In this document: piece by piece, positions 47,630 through 57,513 of the stretch
How positions within the stretch are numbered: the first letter of the stretch is position 1
Layout of the letters: each line of letters starts with the position of its first letter
DNA from: an uncultured Gammaproteobacteria bacterium
Lineage (GTDB): Bacteria; Pseudomonadota; Gammaproteobacteria; UBA4575
Length of the DNA stretch: 64,000 bases
Direction: 5' to 3'
Assembly: GCA_951812785.1 (NCBI GenBank)
Contig: OX638335.1
Location: 199,630 to 263,629, forward strand
Translations under genes and position numbers: made by a program
The notes under the pieces: generated by a model
Databases searched by the model: none
Seen by the model: only the letters and a program-made list of their open reading frames with translations
Told to the model about the DNA's origin: nothing

Positions 47630-48154
47630 TTAGTTAGCAAAGAATGCATAAGATATAAATATTGTGGTGGTTATTCCCGCGGCATCGGCGAGTAAACTGC
47701 AAGTCATAGCGTAGCGTATTTTTGTAATACCTACCGCACCACAATAAACGGCTAACACATAAAACGTTGTTTCAGTGCTGCCTTGCATGACAGCAGCTAC
47801 TTTGGCTGGGAACGAGTCTGCCCCCCGTGTTTGCATTACTTCTAACATTGCTGCACGTGCGCCGCTTCCGCTGAAAGGCTTCATTAGTGCGGTAGGTAGC
47901 GCTTCTATGAATCCAGTATCTATATGTAATGCGTGTAATCCCGAGCTGATAACAGCTAGAAAACCAGTCAGTATTCCACTTGCGCGCAATAAAGCGATTG
48001 CTAGTAACATAGCGATTAAATAAGGGATTAACTTGATCGCAGTATCAAAACCTTGTTTGGCGCCGTCAATGAAAGCGTCATAAACAGCTACTTTTTTTAG
48101 CCATCCTGCAATTAAAAATAAACTAATGGTGGCGAACAAAATAAAGTTACGCAA
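47630..48154 (-). CDS. spmB: SpmB-like nucleoside recognition (Gate) domain protein
   Basis: A 174-residue membrane protein with about five hydrophobic helices: GAKQGFDTAIKLIPYLIAML, ALPTALMKPFSGSGARAAML and MQGSTETTFYVLAVYCGAVG. It is the SpmB half of the SpmA/SpmB pair known from spore maturation but widespread in non-spore formers, where the role is unknown. It overlaps the end of spmA by 8 bases. With spmA frameshifted, its partner may be absent. Confidence 0.88.
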   Translation of the reverse strand: MRNFILFATISLFLIAGWLKKVAVYDAFIDGAKQGFDTAIKLIPYLIAMLLAIALLRASGILTGFLAVISSGLHALHIDTGFIEALPTALMKPFSGSGARAAMLEVMQTRGADSFPAKVAAVMQGSTETTFYVLAVYCGAVGITKIRYAMTCSLLADAAGITTTIFISYAFFAN

Positions 48155-48859
48155 GTAATTGTGCTTGTTCGCTCATTTCATGCTTGGGCAATGATAAAAA
48201 ATATGCTGTCAATAAAATTGGAATTACACTGAAAGCAAATAAATAGCTAAGAACAGTCTTGTTCAGTAAAGGTAGTTTTTGTATATAAGCTACGCTGAGC
48301 AGACCGACAAGGGTGGATGCAAATGTTGATATTAATATTGGAATGAATACTTCAGTGGGATGAGATGCGCCTTGCTGAGCACGAAATAAAAATACCGTAA
48401 TAGGCAATACAGTGATAGACGAAGTGTTGAGTACTAGAAAAAGAATTTGTGCGTTTGATAATGTATCGGTCTTATTGTTTAAGCCTTGTCAGTCATAGCT
48501 TTAATGCCTAGAGGAGTGGCCGCATTGTCTAAGCCAAGTACATTCGCTCCCATGTTCATAGTCATTGAAGCAATGCTTGGATGATTAGCGGGTATCTCTG
48601 GCATTAATTTGCGAAACAAAGGCATGAGTAGCCTAGCAATAAATTTTGCTAGACCGGCTTGCTCGGCAATTCTAAAAAAACCTAACCAAACAGCCATTAA
48701 ACCAATTAAGCTAATAGCAATTTCTACGCTTAACTTTGCGGTATTAAATACTGCCTCAATTGTTTGCGAGAAAATATCCGCATTGTTGAAAAAGATTAGT
48801 TGTATCAGGCAAGCAAAAAAAGAAAAGACAATACATCCTGACCAAAACCAGCCCAGCAT
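48147..48859 (-). pseudogene. spmA: SpmA-like nucleoside recognition protein, frameshifted
   Basis: The first frame reads MLGWFWSGCIVFSFFACLI to MNMGANVLGLDNAATPLGIK and stops after AMTDKA. The correct frame resumes LNNKTDTLSNAQILFLVL, then SSITVLPITVFLFRAQQGAS and on to the end. One missing base near 48481 (GCTTAAAC where GCTTTAAAC would read through) explains the shift. The rest is well conserved, so a recent mutation or sequencing error are both possible. The protein would have about 237 residues. Confidence 0.82.
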
Positions 48860-49177
48860 TTATTTTCCAATTGCCAGGTAGTAAGGCAGCCAAGCCATTA
48901 CCATAAATGCGACCACGCCTAACTCTACCCACATAATAGATCTGAATTTTTTACTTTCATCGCCAGTAGAGTCACTTGCACGAATTTTAGACATCAGTGC
49001 GTCAAATAATATCACCATGATAATAATTGGTGCAGCGGCAGGGGCGACCAAGGTGGGAATAACTTCTATTCCACTGTGACTAATAGGTGTGCCGGGTTCA
49101 GGGCTCAAGAAAGCGTTAAAAATGCCTAATGATAATAATGAAATGCGTAAGAAACCTAAAGACTGAAAAATGGCCAT
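48860..49177 (-). CDS. Small membrane protein upstream of spmA
   Basis: A 105-residue protein with three hydrophobic segments: FLRISLLSLGIFNAFLSPEP, IPTLVAPAAAPIIIMVILFD and LGVVAFMVMAWLPYYLAIG. A polar stretch (RASDSTGDESKKFRSI) lies between the last two. It ends directly before the spmA start, so it is in that operon. I recognise no named family, but its arrangement looks conserved with spmAB in gammaproteobacteria. Confidence 0.7.
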   Translation of the reverse strand: MAIFQSLGFLRISLLSLGIFNAFLSPEPGTPISHSGIEVIPTLVAPAAAPIIIMVILFDALMSKIRASDSTGDESKKFRSIMWVELGVVAFMVMAWLPYYLAIGK

Positions 49178-49270
49178 ATATGTGGTGAACTAATTAATTA
49201 AGAGGCAGCATTGTAACAGAGCTTAGTTGGCGCTTGATTGTGAAACTTGTTTGGTTAAATTGCAGATGAG

Positions 49271-49302
49271 ATATGACGTATGTCATATAAACACGCTATA
49301 TT
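49271..49302 (+). promoter_or_regulatory. Promoter with overlapping inverted repeat for cytochrome c gene
   Basis: ATATGAC-GTAT-GTCATAT (49271-49288) is a perfect 7-base inverted repeat. It overlaps a likely -35 (TGACGT, 49274) and lies 17 bases before a TATATT -10 box (49297-49302). This is about 77 bases before the cytochrome c start. A regulator binding here would block or control the promoter. I do not know which. Confidence 0.5.
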
Positions 49303-49378
49303 ATTTGTCCATTATGCCGATAATTGTACAATGCCCGTGCTTTTCAATGGGAATCAGTTTTAATTACAGGAGTTTTAT

Positions 49379-49690
49379 ATGATGAAGTCAGTTTTATTAG
49401 GGTTGGTTGTTAGTGTTGCGTTATTTGCTGCCACAGCAAATGCAGGTGATGCAGCAGCAGGGAAAGCTAAATCAGTTGCATGTGCTGCTTGTCACGGCAG
49501 TGCCGGAATTAGCCCTACACCAATTTGGCCGAATTTAGCTGGACAGAAAGAGCAATATATCGTCGCGCAACTAAAAGCATTTAAGGATGGCACTCGTCAA
49601 AATGCTCAGATGGCACCCATGGTCGCTGGTTTAAGCGATGAAGATATGGCTAACCTAGCAGCCTATTACTCAAGCCTAGCTTGCCAGTAA
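49379..49690 (+). CDS. Monohaem cytochrome c (c553/c4-like), periplasmic
   Basis: A 103-residue protein with a signal peptide ([20 protein letters not shown], cleaved after ANA) and one haem site CAACHG in the mature protein. [20 protein letters not shown] and the Met ligand in [15 protein letters not shown] are typical of cytochrome c4 halves and c553. It shuttles electrons in the periplasm. Two adjacent ATGs serve equally; CAGGAG lies before them. The upstream gap carries an inverted repeat at the promoter. Confidence 0.92.
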   Translation: MMKSVLLGLVVSVALFAATANAGDAAAGKAKSVACAACHGSAGISPTPIWPNLAGQKEQYIVAQLKAFKDGTRQNAQMAPMVAGLSDEDMANLAAYYSSLACQ

Positions 49691-49703
49691 TTGTAGCGGA
49701 GTA

Positions 49704-49721
49704 AAAAAGGCCGCCCTTTTT
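49704..49721 (+). terminator. Weak terminator after cytochrome c gene
   Basis: AAAAAGG, loop CCGC, CCTTTTT: a 7-base stem with a T-rich end, 14 bases after the cytochrome stop. Symmetric, so it may also end the convergent CopD-like transcript. Confidence 0.6.
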
Positions 49722-49749
49722 ATGTTGCTGTAGATTAGACAGGGTTTAA

Positions 49750-50232
49750 TTACAGTGGCACATGTTCAAGGCCGATGGCTGTTATTACTGTGAGCAACCC
49801 AATCAATACATTTAGCCCGACGAGTCTGCGTATCTGGACTAGGCTTTTGCCACCTTCTTGATAGTTTTCTTCGTTGACTGCACGTCGTAAACGCATAAAA
49901 GGTGCAAAAAACACGTGCAGGAAAATTAAAATCATCACAAGCCCCAGCGCTTGCATGATATGAACATACCAAGCGACTCCTGCAAAACCGTTAAATGCTG
50001 AAAAGATCATCCAGTAGCCAGTGATAGGAATGAGGATGACCGCAAGCCATACCCAGAAAAAGAATCGAGTCAATGTTCGTGACCATAGAGCTAATCTAAC
50101 GGCGGGCTCTAATATTTTAGCGGCGACGGGTCGCAGTGCCATATAGGCGAAAAACATTCCGCCAACCCAAACCACGGCAGCAAGCACATGCAAGCTTATG
50201 GCAATCGAAAAATAATAAGGTTCTAAGTTCAT
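49750..50232 (-). CDS. CopD-family membrane protein
   Basis: A 160-residue protein with four hydrophobic helices. The first has SLHVLAAVVWVGGMFFAYMA, the His/Trp pattern of CopD. Later parts include YVHIMQALGLVMILIFLHVF and RLVGLNVLIGLLTVITAIG. Such proteins occur near copper or haem genes, and some bind haem. Convergent with the cytochrome c gene. The exact role is unknown. Confidence 0.82.
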   Translation of the reverse strand: MNLEPYYFSIAISLHVLAAVVWVGGMFFAYMALRPVAAKILEPAVRLALWSRTLTRFFFWVWLAVILIPITGYWMIFSAFNGFAGVAWYVHIMQALGLVMILIFLHVFFAPFMRLRRAVNEENYQEGGKSLVQIRRLVGLNVLIGLLTVITAIGLEHVPL

Positions 50233-50372
50233 AATGTTTGGACTTTATATTTATTGTTAGCAGTAGAAATTATAATTCAGATTAGATATTAGTTTCATAG
50301 AAATTTACTGTGATTATTGAATGCAAAACTAAATTGGCTACGTTAAAGTGGTTCTTTTTTTGGTGAACGTGC

Positions 50373-51041
50373 ATGGAAAATTGGATTGCCCCTTCGATAC
50401 TCTCAGCAGATTTCGCGCGCTTAGGCGAAGAAGTTGATAATGTGTTAGCTGCTGGTGCAGATACAGTTCACGTTGATGTGATGGATAATCACTATGTGCC
50501 CAATCTCACTATCGGACCATTAGTATGTAAGGCATTGAGAAAGCATGGAGTGACGGCGCCGATTGATGTGCATTTAATGGTGTCTCCAGTGGATCGGTTA
50601 ATTACCGATTTTGCTAAAGCGGGTGCGAGTATCATTACCTTTCACCCAGAAGCAAGCGAACATATTGACCGCAGCTTACAACTAATAAGAAATGAGGGAT
50701 GCATGAGTGGGTTGGTATTTAATCCTGCCACACCACTGCATTATCTAGATTATGTGCTAGACAAAGTTGATATGGTGTTGCTGATGTCAGTTAACCCGGG
50801 ATTTGGTGGTCAAGCTTTTATCGAGTCTAGCCTGGATAAACTCAAGGTAGCACGCAAAATTATTGATCAATCCGGTTTGCCCATTCGTTTGGAAATCGAT
50901 GGTGGTGTAAAAGTCGATAACATCGGCAAAATTAAAGCTGCAGGTGCTGATACATTCGTTGCTGGTTCGGCAATTTTTAATTCTGATGATTATCAAAAAA
51001 CAATTTTGTCGATGCGTGCTGAAATTGCCAAAGCTGGTTGA
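50373..51041 (+). CDS. rpe: Ribulose-phosphate 3-epimerase
   Basis: A 222-residue TIM barrel with [65 protein letters not shown] and [12 protein letters not shown]. It interconverts ribulose- and xylulose-5-phosphate. Followed by gph after 30 bases. rpe-gph-trpE is a conserved order in Pseudomonas. Confidence 0.97.
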   Translation: MENWIAPSILSADFARLGEEVDNVLAAGADTVHVDVMDNHYVPNLTIGPLVCKALRKHGVTAPIDVHLMVSPVDRLITDFAKAGASIITFHPEASEHIDRSLQLIRNEGCMSGLVFNPATPLHYLDYVLDKVDMVLLMSVNPGFGGQAFIESSLDKLKVARKIIDQSGLPIRLEIDGGVKVDNIGKIKAAGADTFVAGSAIFNSDDYQKTILSMRAEIAKAG

Positions 51042-51071
51042 TCCACGCTAGATAATTGTCCGAGCTAAATA

Positions 51072-51737
51072 ATGACACTAGCGTTGCCGCAATGGCTTTG
51101 CTTTGATCTGGATGGAACATTAGTTGATAGCGTTCCAGATATCACCTTCAGTGTGAATGAAATGCTTACACAGCTAAAATTAGATACTGTTGATGAAATA
51201 GCTGCGCGCACTTGGGTCGGTAACGGCGCAGCTAAATTAATTGAGAGTGCACTGACGCGTGTGTTGGAAGATAAGCCGGATAGCGAATTATTCGAAAAAG
51301 CCAAGGCATTGTTTTTTGTTGCTTACGAAAAAAATATTGCAATGAAAACGGTGGTTTATCCAGACTGTATTGAGGTGTTAGAGCATTTCGTTAATATGGG
51401 CATCCCTTTAGCTTGTGTCACTAATAAGCCAAGAAAATTTACTCCATCCTTACTGGATAAGCTAGCAATGGCAGATTATTTCAGAGTAGTGGTGTGTGGT
51501 GGTGATTTACTCACGCAAAAGCCTGAGCCTGAAATGTTGCTAGAAGCCATTCGGCAATTGGGTGGGGAGCCGCATGCTGGAAATATGATTGGTGATTCAG
51601 AAACCGATATTGCTACGGCAAATAGCGCTGGGACGGGTGCAATTTATGTTTCCTATGGCTATAATCGCGGCGTTTCTGTAGAAAAGTATCAACCAATCTG
51701 CGTAAATGGTTTGAAAGAAATTCCTGATTTATTTTAA
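51072..51737 (+). CDS. gph: Phosphoglycolate phosphatase
   Basis: A 221-residue HAD enzyme: CFDLDGTLVDSVPDI, CVTNKPRKFTPSLLDKL, KPEPEMLLEAIRQLG and MIGDSETDIATANSAG. It removes 2-phosphoglycolate, which arises from DNA repair or oxygenase activity. The order with rpe upstream and trp genes downstream is typical. The next gap (51738-51869) shows no trp leader peptide. Confidence 0.95.
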   Translation: MTLALPQWLCFDLDGTLVDSVPDITFSVNEMLTQLKLDTVDEIAARTWVGNGAAKLIESALTRVLEDKPDSELFEKAKALFFVAYEKNIAMKTVVYPDCIEVLEHFVNMGIPLACVTNKPRKFTPSLLDKLAMADYFRVVVCGGDLLTQKPEPEMLLEAIRQLGGEPHAGNMIGDSETDIATANSAGTGAIYVSYGYNRGVSVEKYQPICVNGLKEIPDLF

Positions 51738-51869
51738 CCTGGTTTATTCCAAAAAGAGTTTGATGAATGTTTAAATTTTGTAGTCAGTGTTGGCGATTTG
51801 ATATCAATTGGCGTTGGTCTGCCAAGTGAGCTCTGTGCCTACACTATATAACTATGAAATTAAACTTAC

Positions 51870-53348
51870 ATGAACAAACAACAATTTTTTAATTTAGCTA
51901 AACAAGGCTATACCCATATTCCTGTATTTAGAGAAGTTGCGGCTGATCTAGATACTCCCTTAAGCGCGTATCTAAAACTAGCTAATTCAGCTAACAGTTT
52001 CTTATTCGAATCAGTGCAAGGCGGAGAGCGTTGGGGTCGTTATTCTATTATTGGTTTGCAATGCAATGAGAGCTTGCAAGTGCGCGGCGAACAAATAGAA
52101 GTGCTTAAAAATGGCGAGTGCGTTGAGCAAACTCAGCAAGCTGATCCTTTGCAGTGGATTGATCAATACCGTGATCGCTTTAAAGTTCCAGATTTGGAAG
52201 GACTGCCTCGTTTTGTCGGTGGTTTAGTCGGTTATTTTGGTTATGACACTATTCGTTATGTGGAGCCTAAGTTAGGCAAATGCTTAAACCCAGATGAGTT
52301 TGGTACAGCAGATATTGTGTTGATGTTAGCCACCGAAATCTTAGTGTTTGATAATCTAAAAGGTTCTGTTTACATCGTAGTGTTAGCGTCTGCTGAAAGT
52401 AAGGGGTTTTCTGATGCTCAAGTACGTATAGATGAGCTTTCGTTGGGGTTGCAGAATAATGTGCCTTCTACACCACTGTCTGTTTACGACGGGGAAGTGT
52501 CTGAGCTGGATTTTGTATCAGGGTTTAGTGAAGCTGGTTTTAAACAAGCCGTGGTCAAAGCCAAGCAATACATTGCTGCCGGTGATGTCATGCAAGTAGT
52601 GCTGTCACAGCGATTGAATGCACAATTTAAAGGCAGTGCAATTGATGTGTATCGCCATTTACGTCGCCTAAATCCATCTCCATATATGTACTACTTGAAT
52701 ATGGGTGACTTTGAGATTGTTGGCTCATCACCAGAAATTCTTGTGCGACAAGAAGGCGAAGAAGCGACGCTGCGACCAATCGCAGGGACGCGTCCACGTG
52801 GGGAAAATGAGCAACAGGATGATGAGTTAGAACAAGAGCTATTAGCTGATCCGAAAGAATTGGCTGAGCATTTAATGCTAATTGATTTGGGGCGTAATGA
52901 TATTGGCCGTATTGCTGAAGTAGGTACGGTTGAGCTGACTGATCAAATGATTGTTGAACGTTATTCACATGTTATGCACATTGTTTCTAATGTAAAAGGC
53001 AAGTTAGCGCCAGGCTTATCATGTATAGATGTGCTGCGTGCTACGTTCCCAGCAGGGACAGTTTCAGGGGCACCAAAAATTCGTGCAATGGAAATTATTG
53101 ATCAGCTAGAACCAGTTAAACGTGGCGTATACTCAGGTGCGATTGGTTATATTTCATGGAAGGGTGATATGGATACTGCGATTGCGATTCGTACTGCTGT
53201 GATTAAAGATGGCACTATCTCAGTTCAAGCGGGTGCAGGTATTGTGTATGACTCTGTGCCTGATAATGAATGGGTTGAAACATTGAATAAAGCGAAGGCA
53301 GTATTACGCGCTGCAGCACTTGCAGAGAAAGCAGGGCCACGACAATGA
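51870..53348 (+). CDS. trpE: Anthranilate synthase component I
   Basis: A 492-residue chorismate-using enzyme. N-terminal [20 protein letters not shown] covers the tryptophan-binding region. Catalytic parts are [52 protein letters not shown] and [20 protein letters not shown]. It makes anthranilate with TrpG. Stop and trpG start overlap (ATGA). In Pseudomonas trpE is separate from trpGDC; here all four are contiguous. Confidence 0.97.
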   Translation: MNKQQFFNLAKQGYTHIPVFREVAADLDTPLSAYLKLANSANSFLFESVQGGERWGRYSIIGLQCNESLQVRGEQIEVLKNGECVEQTQQADPLQWIDQYRDRFKVPDLEGLPRFVGGLVGYFGYDTIRYVEPKLGKCLNPDEFGTADIVLMLATEILVFDNLKGSVYIVVLASAESKGFSDAQVRIDELSLGLQNNVPSTPLSVYDGEVSELDFVSGFSEAGFKQAVVKAKQYIAAGDVMQVVLSQRLNAQFKGSAIDVYRHLRRLNPSPYMYYLNMGDFEIVGSSPEILVRQEGEEATLRPIAGTRPRGENEQQDDELEQELLADPKELAEHLMLIDLGRNDIGRIAEVGTVELTDQMIVERYSHVMHIVSNVKGKLAPGLSCIDVLRATFPAGTVSGAPKIRAMEIIDQLEPVKRGVYSGAIGYISWKGDMDTAIAIRTAVIKDGTISVQAGAGIVYDSVPDNEWVETLNKAKAVLRAAALAEKAGPRQ

Positions 53349-53926
53349 TATTAATGATAGATAACTATGATTCTTTTACTTACAACTTAGTACAGTATTT
53401 TGGTGAGCTAGAGCAGCAAGTAAAAGTTGTGCGCAATGATCATATAGGCATACGAGAAATCGTCGAGTTAAAGCCGGACTATATTGTATTGTCGCCAGGG
53501 CCATGCACACCCAACGAAGCGGGCGTGTCTTTAGAAGTCGTGGATAAACTTGCAGGTGAGTTCCCAATCCTAGGTGTGTGTTTGGGCCATCAAACGATTG
53601 GGCAAGCTTTTGGTGGCAATATTGTCAGAGCTAATGACATCATGCATGGCAAAACATCTCCAGTACATCATCACAATAAACATGTGTTTAAAGGCTGTGA
53701 TATGCCTTTTACGGCTACACGTTACCACTCGCTAGTGATTAAAAAGCAATCCTTGCCTGACTGCTTGGAAGTGACTGCATGGACACAAAATGATAATGGC
53801 GACATCGATGAGATTATGGGTGTGCGGCATAAAGAACTTGCCATTGAAGGTGTGCAATTTCATCCTGAATCAATTCTAACTGAGTTTGGCCATCATCTTT
53901 TACACAACTTTATTAAACAAAACTAA
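53345..53926 (+). CDS. trpG: Anthranilate synthase component II (glutamine amidotransferase)
   Basis: A 193-residue class I amidotransferase with [29 protein letters not shown], the catalytic Cys in [15 protein letters not shown] and His-Glu in [10 protein letters not shown]. It may also serve p-aminobenzoate synthesis. It overlaps trpE and trpD (TAATG). Confidence 0.97.
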   Translation: MILMIDNYDSFTYNLVQYFGELEQQVKVVRNDHIGIREIVELKPDYIVLSPGPCTPNEAGVSLEVVDKLAGEFPILGVCLGHQTIGQAFGGNIVRANDIMHGKTSPVHHHNKHVFKGCDMPFTATRYHSLVIKKQSLPDCLEVTAWTQNDNGDIDEIMGVRHKELAIEGVQFHPESILTEFGHHLLHNFIKQN

Positions 53927-54948
53927 TGAGTACCTCTATTCAACAAGCACTTGAGAAAGTGTTAGCTGGGCGTGATTTGACCTCAGAGCAGATGGAATCT
54001 GTAATGAATATTATTATGCGAGGCGAAGCCACTGCTGCACAGATCGCAGGATTCATTATTGCTCTTCGCATGAAAGGTGAATGTGTAGATGAATTGGCCG
54101 CAGCAGCACGTGTAATGCGAAGTCTTTCTAGCAAAGTAGAAATTAATGCGCAACCACTAGTGGATACCTGTGGTACTGGTGGCGATGGCCAAAAAACATT
54201 TAACATATCTACCGCATCATCAATCGTCGCAGCTAGTGCAGGTGTTAAAATTGCTAAGCATGGTAATCGATCGGTGTCTAGCAAATCGGGGAGTGCCGAT
54301 GTGCTGGAGGTGTTAGGTGTGAAGTTAGACATTACACCAGAACGCATAGCTGCTTGCGTTGAAGAGGTCGGTATCGGTTTTATGTTTGCGCCCATGCATC
54401 ATAGCTGTATGAAACACGCAATAGGTCCGCGAAAAGAATTAGGTGTACGCACTTTATTTAATTTGCTTGGTCCTTTGACTAATCCTGCTAATGCGCAACG
54501 ACAAGTATTAGGCGTGTTTGATGATCAATGGCTGGAGCCATTCGCGTATGTGCTTAAGTCGCTAGGGACTGAACATGCTTTAGTTGTACATGCTGAAGAT
54601 GGCCTAGATGAGATTAGTATTGCAGCAGCAACCAATGTATGCGAGCTGTGCGATGGCAAAATTAAAACCTATCAAGTTACTCCAGAGGATTGCGCTTTAG
54701 AGCGCTTTCCATTGGACGACATTAAAGTCAAAGATGTTGCTGATAGTGCAGATATGATTACTTCTGTTTTAAATGGTGACGCTGGTGCAGCAGCTAATAT
54801 CGTATGTTTGAATGCGGGCGCTGCAATTTATGTGGCAGGACAAGCTGAATCATTAAAAGAAGGTGTTCAATTAGCCGAGAAGCAATTGGCAACAAAAGCA
54901 GCGCAGCAGACTTTAGCGCAGCTAATAGAATTTACCAACAATACCTAG
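53926..54948 (+). CDS. trpD: Anthranilate phosphoribosyltransferase
   Basis: A 340-residue enzyme with the PRPP loop VDTCGTGGDGQKTFNIST, KHGNRSVSSKSGSADVLE, and GIGFMFAPMHHSCMKHA. It transfers phosphoribosyl to anthranilate. Start overlaps the trpG stop by one base, and trpC follows after 25 bases. Confidence 0.97.
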   Translation: MSTSIQQALEKVLAGRDLTSEQMESVMNIIMRGEATAAQIAGFIIALRMKGECVDELAAAARVMRSLSSKVEINAQPLVDTCGTGGDGQKTFNISTASSIVAASAGVKIAKHGNRSVSSKSGSADVLEVLGVKLDITPERIAACVEEVGIGFMFAPMHHSCMKHAIGPRKELGVRTLFNLLGPLTNPANAQRQVLGVFDDQWLEPFAYVLKSLGTEHALVVHAEDGLDEISIAAATNVCELCDGKIKTYQVTPEDCALERFPLDDIKVKDVADSADMITSVLNGDAGAAANIVCLNAGAAIYVAGQAESLKEGVQLAEKQLATKAAQQTLAQLIEFTNNT

Positions 54949-54973
54949 AACTACGTTAAAAAGAAATTTAACC

Positions 54974-55789
54974 ATGGCTGAAGAAAAACCAGAAATACTT
55001 GCCAAGATACTTGCGCATAAAGTGGAAGAGATTGCTGAGAAACAAACTCGTGTGACATTCGATCAAATGAAAGAGTGGGCAAAGGAGGGTGACGGCAAGC
55101 GTCCTTTTGAAATGATGTTGCGTGGAGCTGCGAGCTCAAATAAAGCGGGTGTGATTGCAGAGATTAAGCGTGCTTCACCGAGCCAGGGTATTATCTGCGA
55201 AGATTTTGATCCCATGGCCATTGCGCGAAGTTATCAGTTTGGGGGTGCCACTTGTATGTCGGTGCTTACTGATAATGAATTCTTTAAAGGTGGTGGCCCG
55301 ATTCTAGAGCTGGCACGTAAGGCATGCTCACTTCCTGCATTACGTAAAGATTTTATTATCGATCCATTTCAGATTTATGAATCACGTGTATTAGGTGCTG
55401 ACTGCATACTATTAATTGTTGCCGCGTTGGATGATAAGACGCTAAATTCCTTGTACGAGTTATCTAAAGAACAAAATATGGATGTACTCATTGAAGTGCA
55501 TAATAAAGATGAGCTCAAGCGAGCACTGACGCTTAGTCCGACTATGCTTGGAATTAATAACAGAAATTTACATACTTTTGATGTGGACCTGAAAACAACT
55601 TTGCATTTGAAAGAAATGATTCCTGAGGAATGTTTGATAGTGACTGAAAGCGGTATCCATACCGAAGAAGACATTAAGATGATGCAAGATAGTGGAATTA
55701 ATTCATTCTTGGTTGGAGAGGCGTTTATGCGTGCTCCGGATCCAGGAGCTAAGCTTAAGGAATTATTTTTTTCAAATAGAATTTACTAG
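54974..55789 (+). CDS. trpC: Indole-3-glycerol phosphate synthase
   Basis: A 271-residue TIM barrel: ILAKILAHKVEEIAEK, AEIKRASPSQGIICEDFDP, SVLTDNEFFKGG, LRKDFIIDPFQIYESRVLGA and GINNRNLHTFDVDL with VTESGIH. It closes the indole ring. It is not fused to trpF, which must lie elsewhere. The crp relic begins 24 bases after it, convergent. Confidence 0.96.
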   Translation: MAEEKPEILAKILAHKVEEIAEKQTRVTFDQMKEWAKEGDGKRPFEMMLRGAASSNKAGVIAEIKRASPSQGIICEDFDPMAIARSYQFGGATCMSVLTDNEFFKGGGPILELARKACSLPALRKDFIIDPFQIYESRVLGADCILLIVAALDDKTLNSLYELSKEQNMDVLIEVHNKDELKRALTLSPTMLGINNRNLHTFDVDLKTTLHLKEMIPEECLIVTESGIHTEEDIKMMQDSGINSFLVGEAFMRAPDPGAKLKELFFSNRIY

Positions 55790-55813
55790 CAAGCTCTATT
55801 TAAAACTTTCTTA

Positions 55814-56110
55814 TTAGTGAGTACCGAATACGACGATAGTCTTGCTATGTGCAGTAATTAAACTTTGTCCTTCAAGTTCTTTTAATATACGCCTCGCCAT
55901 TTTACACGAACAAACAACAACCTTAGCGGTCTCTTGACGAGTACGCAGATTTGCATGCTATTCGGATGTGTCATCGTGTCAGTCTTTCCGTGGGCTGTTT
56001 CTTCTTCAATCATTACATTGACAGAGCTGCCAGTTATATAATAAAGCGTTGTAAACTCGCTCGAATGGATAATGCGGCTAGCCATTGGTTGTACGCTTGG
56101 TGTGACAGTA
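55814..56110 (-). pseudogene. crp: crp/vfr remnant (cAMP receptor protein) with internal deletion
   Basis: The first frame gives RIIHSSEFTTLYYITGSSVN and VMIEEET, matching the start of the cAMP-binding barrel of CRP (TLYYIVKGSVAVLI). It jumps directly to [13 protein letters not shown], the segment just before the CRP HTH; about 100 codons with most of the cAMP pocket are missing. After MQI the frame shifts by one; the other frame continues [39 protein letters not shown] and GTH to a TAA. The HTH core GCSRE has become VCSCK. The site between trpC and yhfA is that of vfr in Pseudomonas. The 56111-56248 part holds only scraps of its 5' end and the yhfA promoter. Confidence 0.9.
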
Positions 56111-56248
56111 AGCGCGCAATTGTGGGGGGTTACTGTAGGTATTTTAATTTGTAGGTTAGACGCAAAGAATTTCTGACTTCTTGTTTATTATGAGGGTCTA
56201 GAGTAGGAAGCTCCCTCTGTTGATTTGAGCAATAATGAAAGGTAACAA

Positions 56249-56680
56249 ATGAATGTACGAATAAAGTGGTTGGATCATATGAGCTTCGTAGGCGAGACCT
56301 CAAGCGGTCATTCTGTGGTCATGGATGGTTCTCCAGAGCACGGTGGACGTAACTTCGGTGCTCGGCCAATGGAGATGATTTTGCTCGGATTAGGAGGCTG
56401 TTCATCCTTCGATATTGTCAGCATATTGCAAAAATCTCGAGTTGCTATTGATGATTGTACTATTGAAATTAGCGCTGAACGAGCTGATGAAATTCCGGCT
56501 GTTTTCACTAAAATTCACCTCCACTATATTGTTAAAGGTGCGGGGCTTCAAGACAAGCAAGTTAAACGTGCCGTTGAATTGACTTCGGAGAAATATTGTT
56601 CCGTCGCGAAGATGCTGAAGCACAGCGTTGAGCTTAGCTATGATTATGAAATTCAGGACAGTACTACTAGCTCAAAATAG
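56249..56680 (+). CDS. yhfA: OsmC-family protein YhfA
   Basis: A 143-residue OsmC-fold protein: GETSSGHSVVMDGSPEHGG, PMEMILLGLGGCSSFDIVSI with the conserved Cys, and EKYCSVAKMLKHSVELSYDY with the second Cys. OsmC proteins reduce organic peroxides; the YhfA branch is less studied. It lies next to crp in many gammaproteobacteria. GAAAGG precedes the ATG, and speD follows after 18 bases. Confidence 0.92.
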   Translation: MNVRIKWLDHMSFVGETSSGHSVVMDGSPEHGGRNFGARPMEMILLGLGGCSSFDIVSILQKSRVAIDDCTIEISAERADEIPAVFTKIHLHYIVKGAGLQDKQVKRAVELTSEKYCSVAKMLKHSVELSYDYEIQDSTTSSK

Positions 56681-56698
56681 TCAGGGAATACAGATAAT

Positions 56699-57502
56699 AT
56701 GAAGGATAATGACTCTAAAATTAGTCTGTATGGGTTTAATAACTTAACCAAGACATTAAGTTTTAATTTTTATGATATCTGCTATGCCAAAACTAAAAAG
56801 CAAAGAGATGAGTACATTGAGTATATTGATGAGAATTATAACGCAGCGAGATTGACAGAAGTATTAACTGAGGTTGCCAATATTATTGGAGCAACTATTT
56901 TAAATGTGGCGACTCAGGACTACGACCCCAGTGGTGCAAGTGTCACTATGCTAATTTCTGAAGAAAATGCCCATACACATGAAGCTGAGGGTGAATGCGC
57001 ATCAATTGAATCGCCAACGGTAGTCGCACATTTAGATAAAAGCCATCTAACGGCACATACCTATCCAGAGTCCCACCCTGATGGTGGTATCAGTACTTTC
57101 CGTGCTGATTTAGATATTTCTACATGCGGGAAAATTTCTCCATTAAAAGCGCTTAACTATTTAATTGATAGCTTCGAAGAGGATATCGTAATTATGGATT
57201 ATCGGATTCGAGGGTTTACGCGAGATATTAATGGGCAGAAATTTTATAAGGATCATTCAATTAATTCTATTCAGGAGTACATGTTAGAAAAAACGCGCAA
57301 TCAATATCAAATGATTGATGTGAATGTATATCCAGAAAATATATTTCACACCAAGATGATGTTGAAGCAGTTTGACCTAAGTGATTACCTTTTTGGAAAA
57401 GATGCTCAGAGCTATAGTGAAGAAAATCGTGAGTCGATTGAATCTCAGCTACGCAATGAGATGACTGAAATTTTCTATGGCATGAATCTGAATCAGTCGT
57501 AG
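56699..57502 (+). CDS. speD: S-adenosylmethionine decarboxylase proenzyme (E. coli type)
   Basis: A 267-residue class 1A SpeD. It self-cleaves at Lys114-Ser115 in [20 protein letters not shown] to form the pyruvoyl group. [20 protein letters not shown] holds the active Cys, and [20 protein letters not shown] follows. It provides decarboxylated SAM for spermidine. No speE is in the window. It sits in the conserved crp-yhfA-speD-coq7 neighbourhood and uses SAM from the metK product. Confidence 0.96.
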   Translation: MKDNDSKISLYGFNNLTKTLSFNFYDICYAKTKKQRDEYIEYIDENYNAARLTEVLTEVANIIGATILNVATQDYDPSGASVTMLISEENAHTHEAEGECASIESPTVVAHLDKSHLTAHTYPESHPDGGISTFRADLDISTCGKISPLKALNYLIDSFEEDIVIMDYRIRGFTRDINGQKFYKDHSINSIQEYMLEKTRNQYQMIDVNVYPENIFHTKMMLKQFDLSDYLFGKDAQSYSEENRESIESQLRNEMTEIFYGMNLNQS

Positions 57503-57513
57503 GCTAGGTATTA

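Noticed and set aside
51738-51869. trp attenuator or leader peptide before trpE
   Set aside because: No short frame with clustered Trp codons and no terminator-like hairpin is visible.
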